From the NCBI RefSeq assembly GCF_000332315.1, contig NZ_KB235941.1:309751-354664 (forward strand): 44,914 nucleotides of DNA, in the 5' to 3' direction. Position numbers and translations under genes: made by a program. Positions 18,269 through 25,137 of this stretch are shown piece by piece. Under the pieces are notes generated by a model. It saw only the letters and a list, made by a program, of their open reading frames with translations, was not told the origin of the DNA and did no database searches. Each line of letters begins with the position of its first letter. Position 1 is the stretch's first letter. The stretch is from Prochlorothrix hollandica PCC 9006 = CALU 1027 (lineage in GTDB: Bacteria; Cyanobacteriota; Cyanobacteriia; Prochlorotrichales; Prochlorotrichaceae).

Positions 18269-18282
18269 AGGTGCTTCCATTC

Positions 18283-18555
18283 ATGTCAGCTCAACAGAAT
18301 TCTAGTCTTCCTGTTCCCTTGCCCTCGACGATCCATTACGAGGTTCCCCTCCGCATCTTGGAACAAAAAACGATGAAGGCGATCCCAATTCGAGGGAGCC
18401 AACAGCAACTGGTGCATGAGTTAATGGTGACGTTGCGCAAAGCCGTAGCCCAACAGAAGCGGCTGGAGGAAACCTTTGAGCAGGCGGGGTTACCCATTGA
18501 ACACCACTGGTCTGTGGAAACGATCGCCGGGGAGAAACCGTCCCCGCCCCAATAA
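18283..18555 (+). CDS. Small conserved cyanobacterial protein (DUF5340-like)
   Basis: 90 residues, mostly helical (YEVPLRILEQKTMKAI, QQLVHELMVTLRKAVAQQKRLEETFEQ). The sequence matches my memory of a small family restricted to cyanobacteria and annotated DUF5340, with no known function. It has no signal peptide or membrane segment. The ATG at 18283 is preferred; a GTG at 18271 would add four residues. It begins 14 bp after trpC and is probably co-transcribed with it. Confidence 0.65.
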   Translation: MSAQQNSSLPVPLPSTIHYEVPLRILEQKTMKAIPIRGSQQQLVHELMVTLRKAVAQQKRLEETFEQAGLPIEHHWSVETIAGEKPSPPQ

Positions 18556-18784
18556 AGAGGCGACTCTGTGCTGGTCCCTGAAAGCGTTAGTCCCTTCAAG
18601 CACTAGTTCCTTCAAGCACTAGTCCCTAAGCCCAGATCCCCGGCTTCCCATGGGCTACCGTCTAGACTGTTTAAACTTTGGAGCAGAAACCGGGGACCTC
18701 AGCAGTTTGGGACAGAAACCTAGAATGTTTCAAATTTGGGACAGAAACCGGGCATTTCGGCACCTAGGAATCAGTCAGACAAGA

Positions 18785-19252
18785 TTAATTGGTCAGGATT
18801 TTTTGGACAATTTCGACCCCGGTGAAGGCTTGCCAGCCAAAGAGACCGACGATCGCCACGTTGGCCAAAATATGACCATTGCGTGCCCAGTCTTGACCCT
18901 TTTGCATAAAGGGAGTGAGGGACGCAGAGAGGGCAATCAAGCCGGTCATGGCTAAACCCGCCAAGAGATGGGGACCAACGAACAGCTTTTCGTTATTCAA
19001 ATAGGTCACGGCCATGCCGCCAATGTTGCCCAGGACCATCATGGCCAACAGGAGAGAACCGATTTTATGGTGCTTCTGGTTAAACTGACCTTGAATCAGA
19101 GCTTTTTTGTCTTCGCCTTCGGCACTGCGGGTTCGGCGCACCTGAAGCCCTAGATACATGGCATAGAGGGTGAGTCCAAAGAGAACCCACATCAACAGGG
19201 GGTGGCCAAACTGTAGCCAATATTTCACATCATCGGGGAGATTAAATGTCAT
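18785..19252 (-). CDS. DUF4079 four-helix membrane protein
   Basis: 155 residues with four predicted transmembrane helices (about 14-35, 62-82, 90-112 and 125-145). Conserved-looking histidines (QFGHPLLMW, QKHHKIGSLL, VGPHLLAG, RNGHILAN) recur near helix ends. DUF4079 is found in cyanobacteria and relatives, and its His pattern is reminiscent of b-type haem ligands, but no function is established. It stands alone, facing the preceding plus-strand genes. Confidence 0.8.
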   Translation of the reverse strand: MTFNLPDDVKYWLQFGHPLLMWVLFGLTLYAMYLGLQVRRTRSAEGEDKKALIQGQFNQKHHKIGSLLLAMMVLGNIGGMAVTYLNNEKLFVGPHLLAGLAMTGLIALSASLTPFMQKGQDWARNGHILANVAIVGLFGWQAFTGVEIVQKILTN

Positions 19253-19367
19253 GGCAATTCTTAGGCTTTTCTAAAGGGTGACAGAATCTTCATAAAACTT
19301 AGCACAATGCAGTGGGTAGCATAATCTGATACTGGATCTCCCTGCGTTTCTGTCGTTCCCCCCTGCC

Positions 19368-20708
19368 ATGGCCCATTCTGTGGATCCTCTGAACCCGCCC
19401 CCTGACGATCGCTCGCCCCTCCCTACGCTCTCCAGTTTAGGATCCCCGATCGCTGACCCTGACAACCCTGGCCGCGATGTCTTGGGGGATTCCGGCGACG
19501 ATCGCCCATCCCGGATCCCAACTCCCATCAGTCCTGAATCCAGGGGCGATCGCGCCGATCCTCCCCTTCGTACCGATCCTCCCCTTCGCACCGTTGCCCT
19601 CACTCCCTTGGTGCTGCTGGGTACTGGGTTAACCCTCCTGGGTATGAGTAGCCATTTTTTCCTGTTGGGGATGGTGGCGGCCCTGGTGACCACAGTTTTA
19701 GGGCTACAACTGCTGTGGCCTGAACTCAAAGCCATTGGTCAAGAGCTATTAATCGATCAATGGGGTTCCCCCTTGGTGGCAGTGGTGGGGCTGGGGGTTG
19801 CCTGGGCAGCGGTGATTCAGTTCACCGGCTGGGGCGACGAAGTGATCTCCCTGTTGCGGCGCATTGACTGGGATATTGTCGGTGCCCTGGGGTCGGTTTT
19901 GGGAGCGGCGGGACAGATTTTGATTGCGGTGTTGGCGGTTTATATTGCATGGCGGCAATATGTGATTTCCAAAGATCTCACCATTCAACAAAACCTGCTG
20001 ACCCTGCAACAGAACCTCATTACCCAGCAACAAACCATTGACACCTATTTTCAGGGGGTGTCTGATCTGGTGTTGGATGAGGAAGGGCTGCTGGAAGATT
20101 GGCCCCAGGAGCGGGCGATCGCCGAGGGACGCACGGCGGCGATCCTCAGCAGCATTGATGCCGACGGCAAAGCCAAGGTGATCCGCTTCCTCTCCAGCGC
20201 TAAATTACTGACCCCCCTCAAACGGGATCAACACCTGGGGCGAGCCATTTTAGATGGTCAGGGGGGCTATGCTGAAGATCGGATTCGGGGGCTGCGGGTG
20301 GTGGATTTGGGGGTGATGTTAGCCAAAAGCGATTTGGCGGGAACCGATTTACGGTGGACGGATCTCAGCGGCATCAATTTGGTGGGGGCAAACTTAAGCC
20401 AGTGCGATTTAGTCCGGGCCAATCTCTCCCGCACGGTGCTCTATGATGCCTCCCTCCGGAATGCTGATCTGTTGGGGGTGCGTTTTTTCTATGGATCCGT
20501 GGAAACCGCCAGCCCCCGTAGCCGTACTGAACCACCGGACTACACCACGGGAGCCTTTACGGGGGCAGTGGTGGAAAATGCCGATTTTACAGGCGCACAG
20601 CGGTTGTCGGAGGAGCAACGGTGCTACTGCTGTGCCTGGGGGGGGAAAAAGACCCGGTCTACCATCCCAGGGGGGTGCCAGGGTATTCCCGATCGCCTGG
20701 GCCGGTAA
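19368..20708 (+). CDS. Membrane-anchored pentapeptide-repeat protein
   Basis: 446 residues. A Pro/Asp-rich N-terminal tail contains a 15-bp repeat (DPPLRT twice). Four hydrophobic helices follow (about 84-104, 105-125, 138-160 and 175-200), then a Gln-rich coiled coil (TIQQNLLTLQQNLITQQQ) and a conserved helical region. A short pentapeptide stretch follows (about 320-365; LAGTDLRWTDLSGINLVGANL pattern). Similar helix-plus-pentapeptide proteins are common in filamentous cyanobacteria and uncharacterised. The last 40 residues look degenerate. Confidence 0.8.
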   Translation: MAHSVDPLNPPPDDRSPLPTLSSLGSPIADPDNPGRDVLGDSGDDRPSRIPTPISPESRGDRADPPLRTDPPLRTVALTPLVLLGTGLTLLGMSSHFFLLGMVAALVTTVLGLQLLWPELKAIGQELLIDQWGSPLVAVVGLGVAWAAVIQFTGWGDEVISLLRRIDWDIVGALGSVLGAAGQILIAVLAVYIAWRQYVISKDLTIQQNLLTLQQNLITQQQTIDTYFQGVSDLVLDEEGLLEDWPQERAIAEGRTAAILSSIDADGKAKVIRFLSSAKLLTPLKRDQHLGRAILDGQGGYAEDRIRGLRVVDLGVMLAKSDLAGTDLRWTDLSGINLVGANLSQCDLVRANLSRTVLYDASLRNADLLGVRFFYGSVETASPRSRTEPPDYTTGAFTGAVVENADFTGAQRLSEEQRCYCCAWGGKKTRSTIPGGCQGIPDRLGR

Positions 20709-20732
20709 GCCACGGTTGGGGCGTGTCACGGC

Positions 20733-20942
20733 ACTCAGACCCTCACCCTAAATCCCTCTCCCAGAGCGGGAGAGGGACTTTGAGAAATTCTGGCTCCCCT
20801 GTACTCAGACCCTCACCCTAAATCCCTCTCCCAGAGCGAGAGAGGGACTTTGAGAAATTCTGGCTCCCCTGTACTCAGACCCTCACCCTAAATCCCTCTC
20901 CCAGAGCGGGAGAGGGACTTTGAGAAATTCTGGCTCCCCTGT
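20733..20942. repeat. Three perfect-length 70-bp tandem repeats with hairpins
   Basis: Units at 20733-20802, 20803-20872 and 20873-20942 differ by about one base (GCGGGAGAG versus GCGAGAGAG). Each contains CCCTCTCCC-AGAGC-GGGAGAGGG, a strong hairpin. The array lies between the convergent pentapeptide-protein and metal-binding-protein genes, where it could terminate both transcripts. Confidence 0.9.
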
Positions 20943-21001
20943 TCCCCTCGTGGCAGATGGGGCTGGGGGATGAGAGCGCACAATATCCGTTGCACAGCGC
21001 G

Positions 21002-22066
21002 TTAGGGCTGGGGTTCAAAGGGCCGATCGACTCCCCCCAAAGACTGGACAATCGATCGGGTATTGGTCTCAATCATGGTGCTATAGGTCTCTGCGCCGCT
21101 GCCCACCGCCCCCAGGGAGTCGGAGTAAAGCTGCTGGGGCGCTAAGATAACCCCCGCTTCCTCCGCCACCGTGCGAATAAGCTGGGGATTAAGGGTCGTT
21201 TCCGCGAATATCGTCGGGACTCCTGCGGTTTTAACCGCTTGGACTAGGCGCTGCACCGTTTGGGCGCTGGGTTGTTCCTCGGTGCTAATGCCGATCAGGG
21301 TGCCCACCACCTCCAGCCCATAGGCATGGGCATAGTACTGAAAGGCATCATGGGTGGTGACTAAACGCCGCTGGGGGGGAGGAATAGTGGCGATTTGGGT
21401 CTCAACCCAGGTGTCAAGTTGGGCCAGCTCGGCCCGCAGTGCCGCCCCATTTTGTTCCAGATCGGCCCGGTGTTGGGGCACCAGTTCCATGAGTGCTGCT
21501 TCAATGGCATCCACCATGGTGATCCCATTGGCCACATCCCCCCACACATGGGGATCCGGTTCCCGTTGACCTTTGTACTCAAAGTCCAGGGGCTGAACCC
21601 GTTCCCCCGCCGCCAGTTTTTCGGCTCCAATCCCAGCCCCATTAATTAGCTTAATTAAACCCGGTTCCAGGTTGTAACCGTTATAAATAATCAAATCCGC
21701 TTGTTCTAAGGCGCGGCTATCTTGGGGCACCGGTTCATAGACATGGGGATCGGCTCCGGGTTTCAGTAAGCCCACCAGGATAATGGTATCCCCCGCCACC
21801 TCAGCGGTCAGGTTCGCTAATACGGTGCTGGTGGCGACGACTTGGGGGCGATCGCTGTCCCCGCTGCCGCGTTCTCCCATCTCAGCCAGCCCCCCACCCC
21901 CTGGGCCACAGCTTGCCAACCCCCCGGCCACCAGCAAAACCCAGAGCCGAACCCCAGCGCTAGCTGGCCGCCCTGACGGATGGCTAACCTCTCCCGAACT
22001 CTGCAACAGTGGACTGGTTAAAACGCGACGGACAACGTTGTGGAATCGGTCAAGGCAATACACCAT
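21002..22066 (-). CDS. Mn/Zn ABC transporter substrate-binding lipoprotein (MntC/ZnuA type)
   Basis: A 354-residue cluster A-I metal-binding protein. A lipobox (VAGGLASC) near residue 53 places it on the periplasmic face of the membrane. Metal ligands are visible in order: His in GADPHVYEP, His in DPHVWGD, Glu in TIFAETTLNP and Asp in LYSDSLG. ISTEEQPSA and FAETTLNPQ resemble MntC of Synechocystis more than His-rich ZnuA, so manganese is the likelier ligand. The N-terminus before the lipobox is unusually long (about 50 residues), so the true start may be later. No ATPase or permease gene adjoins it. An 11-bp direct-repeat array lies upstream. Confidence 0.88.
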   Translation of the reverse strand: MVYCLDRFHNVVRRVLTSPLLQSSGEVSHPSGRPASAGVRLWVLLVAGGLASCGPGGGGLAEMGERGSGDSDRPQVVATSTVLANLTAEVAGDTIILVGLLKPGADPHVYEPVPQDSRALEQADLIIYNGYNLEPGLIKLINGAGIGAEKLAAGERVQPLDFEYKGQREPDPHVWGDVANGITMVDAIEAALMELVPQHRADLEQNGAALRAELAQLDTWVETQIATIPPPQRRLVTTHDAFQYYAHAYGLEVVGTLIGISTEEQPSAQTVQRLVQAVKTAGVPTIFAETTLNPQLIRTVAEEAGVILAPQQLYSDSLGAVGSGAETYSTMIETNTRSIVQSLGGVDRPFEPQP

Positions 22067-22179
22067 GGGTCTAGCACTGAGATTATGGGATTAAGGGGTC
22101 AGATGGAGGGCCAGGGATCGACTGCAACCGTGCAGGGGCTGACCGGCTGAGGTGAAGCAAGTCCCCTGGGTCAGAGCCG

Positions 22180-22260
22180 GGGTATCAACTTAAGCCGGGA
22201 CAGTGGGGCACTCTGCGCCCCACTGTCCCATTAATCTTGTCCCGCTTTCAGCGGGAACCC
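22180..22260. repeat. R3 element, copy d
   Basis: Complete copy situated between the metal-binding-protein start codon (22066) and the 11-bp repeat array (22286-22340). Confidence 0.75.
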
Positions 22261-22285
22261 GGTCTGAGCCTGATAGTGAATATTA

Positions 22286-22340
22286 TTTCATTATTATTTC
22301 ATAATTGTCTCATAATTATCTCATCTTTATTTCATAATCC
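22286..22340. promoter_or_regulatory. Array of five 11-bp direct repeats, candidate response-regulator operator
   Basis: Five contiguous units TTTCATTATTA, TTTCATAATTG, TCTCATAATTA, TCTCATCTTTA and TTTCATAATCC (consensus TYTCATAATTA), exactly 11 bp apart and far more AT-rich than the surroundings. OmpR/PhoB-family regulators bind 11-bp-period direct repeats. The nearest gene transcribed away from it is the Mn/Zn-binding lipoprotein gene, and manganese uptake in Synechocystis is controlled by an OmpR-type regulator (ManR). The link to this gene is inference. Confidence 0.5.
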
Positions 22341-22898
22341 TGAGGCGCTGCGCCCAACCTGGAAACTCAACCGGATGGGGTCTGATGTGCCCTAGTTTTC
22401 TCCGCCCCAAGGTTGGACTATTGCTCTGCCGTTTTCTAGCTATCTCCCCTAGCTCGTCTTGTGGTGTGGTCCCATTTCTTCTGCCCCATGCCTTCTGCCC
22501 CATGCCTTCTGCCCCATGCCTTCTGCCCCATGCCTTCTGCTAAGAAGTCTCAACATCTGTCCAGATGAAGACTAGAGGCTCTAAGCTGGAAAGAGTAAAG
22601 ATAGCTGGGATCATCAAGTCCTAGATGCCTCGCCACTTCTGCCCTATTGCCCCTGCGCTAATCTTTGGGGCTTGTTTTGGAATCAGACCTCTCACTGTTG
22701 TAGAGGGTTATGGATGTAACCAAGGGGATCAGACTTGGGCACCCTACTGTATGGCTTTGTCCGATCGCAGCGACTTTACCCGATCGAGGCTATGGATCTG
22801 CCGGGATAGTTGGGCTAGCGGGGTAGTAACCCGTTGCCGCCTGCCTAGGGAGTCTCCCTGGATATTCTGATCGATCGTTGCCCTGTCCCCAACATCAG
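22341..22898. other. Intergenic stretch with a 14-bp tandem array
   Basis: Contains four copies of TTCTGCCCCATGCC (22479-22534). An 81-codon frame at 22625-22870 has no ribosome-binding site, composition or homology I can support. The promoter of the upstream side is not identifiable. Confidence 0.45.
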
Positions 22899-22989
22899 GG
22901 GTTCCCGCTTTAAGCGAGACAAGATTAACGGGACAGTGGGGCGCTCCGCACCTCAGTGTCCCGGCTTAACCCGGCTTAAGTTGATACCC
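22899..22989. repeat. R3 element, copy e (with internal 10-bp duplication)
   Basis: Reversed orientation. The segment CCCGGCTTAA is duplicated in tandem, making this the longest R3 copy. It is followed 12 bp later by an R1 element. Confidence 0.75.
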
Positions 22990-23001
22990 AGCATCAGGAT
23001 A

Positions 23002-23100
23002 CAGCAGTCCGAAATGGGTCGTGTGGTGTGCCCCCTCCGGGCGAACACCACGCCAAGGGTTTCAGCCATCGAGATCCTTACAACTGATTTAGGATTGCTG
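23002..23100. repeat. R1 element, copy e
   Basis: 99 bp with TA on both sides (23000-23001 and 23101-23102). The left arm of the internal palindrome has diverged (CCTCCGGGCGAAC). Confidence 0.85.
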
Positions 23101-23201
23101 TAGAGGTAGAAGTTGGTTTAGCGACTGCTTTATCTGCCTGTATTAGCCACAAAACTCTGAATGAAGTTGCAAGAGACAGGGAACTGCAATCCTACCTCCA
23201 T

Positions 23202-23243
23202 CCATTTTGTCCACCCATTCTGTCCACCCATTTTGTCCACCCT
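23202..23243. repeat. 14-bp tandem array upstream of the response regulator
   Basis: Three units of CCATTTTGTCCACC with one substitution, ending about 70 bp before the response-regulator start codon. Confidence 0.7.
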
Positions 23244-23314
23244 GGTAAACGGGGCTTGGCCATGCTTAAGACTCTCCAGCGCCTTGGTTTTTCACACTAA
23301 TTTGCATTTTTTCT

Positions 23315-23692
23315 ATGAGCACCATCCTAGTTGTCGAAGATAGTGAAACCTATCGCACGATGATCAGCGAATTGCTGGTGGGCAACGGCTTTTCTGTAGA
23401 TACAGCCTCCAATGGCGTGGAAGCCCTGGCCAAGGTTAATGACTACCCTGCCGAAGGTCTACCGGCTTTGATTGTCCTGGACATTGTGATGCCCGAAATG
23501 AACGGCTATGACTTTTGCCGCAAGGTGAAAGGGGATCCTAAAATGAAGGATGTTCCGGTGGTGATGTGTTCTTCTAAAAGTGAAGAGTTTGATCATTATT
23601 GGGGTATGAAGCAGGGGGCAGATGCCTATTTAAATAAGCCCTTTGAACCTAAGGAATTGCTGAAAACTATTAAGCATTTGCTGAATAATTAG
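23315..23692 (+). CDS. Single-domain response regulator (CheY/PilH-like)
   Basis: A 125-residue receiver domain with no output domain. Acidic pocket Glu8-Asp9, phospho-acceptor Asp56 (IVLDIVMPEMNG), the switch Ser in VVMCSSKS and the conserved Lys in NKPF are all present. The stretch MCSSKSEEFDHYWGMKQGADAYLNKPF closely resembles PilH/PixH-type regulators of cyanobacterial motility and phototaxis operons. It is alone here, without the usual CheW, MCP or CheA-like partners, so the cognate kinase is unknown. Confidence 0.9.
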   Translation: MSTILVVEDSETYRTMISELLVGNGFSVDTASNGVEALAKVNDYPAEGLPALIVLDIVMPEMNGYDFCRKVKGDPKMKDVPVVMCSSKSEEFDHYWGMKQGADAYLNKPFEPKELLKTIKHLLNN

Positions 23693-23713
23693 GATAGTAA
23701 AGATTCGGCTATT

Positions 23714-23777
23714 GGGCATCTCGATTATTGGGCACCTTGATTATTGGGTACCTTGATTAATAGTGGCGGGTGGCGAA
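23714..23777. repeat. Truncated R2 left end, triplicated
   Basis: Three 16-bp units (GGGCATCTCGATTATT, GGGCACCTTGATTATT, GGGTACCTTGATTAAT) repeat the R2 left terminus. R2 interior sequence continues to GGCGAA, where an R4 element begins. R4 appears to have interrupted or replaced the rest. Confidence 0.7.
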
Positions 23778-24137
23778 GGTAACTATTCAGGGGGAAGGTG
23801 AGTAGGGTTTCAGCCCCACGATCGCCGGTCAGATCCGGATCAACGGGGTGCATTTCACCTGGGAAACCTCGACCTCGGCTAGGGTTATCGCCCCCGTGCC
23901 GACCCTCTTGGCGACCCACAACCGGGGCAACCACGGGGGGATTGCCCCTACCCAAATCGGTGAACCCACCCCAGGGAAATGGACCCTCTTGGGGACCCAC
24001 AACCGGGGCAACCACGGGGGGATTGCCCCTACCCAAATCGGTGAACCCACCCCAGTGAAATGGATCCTCTCCAATCGCCTCAGGTCTGTTGTCTAGAGCC
24101 TGAAACCCTCATTCTCCTCTGGACCCTTGAATAATTA
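23778..24137. repeat. R4 element, copy a (with 81-bp internal duplication)
   Basis: Founding description of R4. Begins GGTAACTATTCAGGGGG and ends near CCCTTGAATAATTACT, roughly inverted ends. The interior includes CACAACCGGGGCAACCACGG. Here an 81-bp segment is tandemly duplicated (23901-23981 and 23982-24062). No coding capacity: frames through it on both strands merely repeat. Other copies are at 31021 and 37870. Confidence 0.75.
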
Positions 24138-24158
24138 CTCTGAAAGGCCCATTTTTCC

Positions 24159-24239
24159 GTAGGTTGGGTTGAGCCTTGCGAAACCCAACACAGAGACCTC
24201 AAGGTTGCTCGTTGGGTTTCGTTCCTCTACCCAACCTAC
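24159..24239. repeat. R5 element, copy a
   Basis: Founding description of R5. Bounded by GTAGGTTGGGTTGAG and its partial complement CTACCCAACCTAC, with an inner AACCCAAC/GTTGGGTT pairing, so the transcript would fold into one long interrupted hairpin. Such sequences are common between genes in cyanobacteria. Confidence 0.75.
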
Positions 24240-24330
24240 AGCTACAGCGATCTTCTTTTGTCAGTCAAGCAGCTAGCTACCCAGGTCAAACGGGCTGGAC
24301 AGGTCAAGGGCTGGACAGGCAAGCCTTTGG

Positions 24331-25089
24331 TCAGGGGTTCACCCAGGGGGGGACATAGGCCCAGGCTTGTTTTAGGGCTTTTTCCCACTGGGCATAGTCG
24401 GGATCTTTTTGGCTGACCAAGGCCCAAAAGCGGGGGGAGTGATCCAGGTGGCGAGTGTGGCAGAGTTCGTGAATCAGCACATAGCGCACCAAGTCGGGCG
24501 GTAAAAAGAGGAGGCGATCGTTCAGGCTGATGGACTGACGGGCGGAACAACTGCCCCACAGGGTTTTCTGACTGCGGAGGGTGACCTGGCTATAGCCTAA
24601 GCCGGTGGTTTGGCTGAGGGACTGAAGCAGGGGGGGCAGAACTGCCTTGGCCTGGAGCCGGAGCCAGCGTCCCAACAGATCACAGCAGGGTGTTACGGCT
24701 TGCAGCGATCCTTGGAGCAAAAGATGGGGCGCATCAGCCCGGAGCGTGACCGTGGGGGAGGTGGAGTCTGTGGCCTGATAGGGATTGTAGGACACGTACC
24801 AGGTGGTGCCGATCGCCCGCAGTTCAATGGATTGGGGGAGGCGATCGAGGGTTTCTGGGGCCAGGGTTTGGCGGGTGGTCTTAAACCGGTCTTGGGTGTC
24901 TTGGATCCACTGGTGGTGTTGGGCCACAAAGGCGGGTACTTGGGCTAGATCAAAGCCCAGGGGAACCACCACTTCCACACGACCTTGGGGGCAAATTTTG
25001 ATGCGGGCACGGCGCGATTGGGGGCTGTGGCGCAGGCGATAGACGATCGCTAAACCGGAGTCCAGAGAGAGGGAGTGTTGTTGGGTCAT
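24331..25089 (-). CDS. YgjP-type M48-like metallopeptidase (DUF45)
   Basis: A 252-residue protein of the YgjP/SprT-like group. The zinc motif HELCHTRHLDHSPRFW near residue 205 supplies two His and the catalytic Glu. A preceding GSCSARQSISLNDRLLFLP segment is also typical of the group, and the N-terminal region contains the usual ARIKICPQGRVEVVVPLG strand. The family is predicted to be cytoplasmic protease or hydrolase; substrates are unknown. I prefer the ATG at 25089 to 25113. It starts 48 bp from, and diverges from, murJ. Confidence 0.85.
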   Translation of the reverse strand: MTQQHSLSLDSGLAIVYRLRHSPQSRRARIKICPQGRVEVVVPLGFDLAQVPAFVAQHHQWIQDTQDRFKTTRQTLAPETLDRLPQSIELRAIGTTWYVSYNPYQATDSTSPTVTLRADAPHLLLQGSLQAVTPCCDLLGRWLRLQAKAVLPPLLQSLSQTTGLGYSQVTLRSQKTLWGSCSARQSISLNDRLLFLPPDLVRYVLIHELCHTRHLDHSPRFWALVSQKDPDYAQWEKALKQAWAYVPPWVNP

Positions 25090-25137
25090 AGCAGATGGGT
25101 CATCCTGGAGCATTTATCCCACCGACGGGGCAGCGGT

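Noticed and set aside
22479-22540. Regular short repeats considered as a CRISPR array
   Set aside because: The 14-bp units are contiguous with no spacers and no cas genes are nearby. The same reasoning excludes the other tandem arrays.
22625-22870. 81-codon plus-strand open frame in a long intergenic region
   Set aside because: No ribosome-binding site, Cys/Arg-rich composition unlike neighbouring proteins, and no family resemblance.
23161-23343. 60-codon frame overlapping the response-regulator start
   Set aside because: Passes through a 14-bp tandem array and lacks a leader.
23725-24096. Several frames of 80-105 codons on both strands with GNPPVVAPVV or TGATTGGLPLP repeats
   Set aside because: All are readings of the R4 element's 81-bp duplication; none has a start signal.
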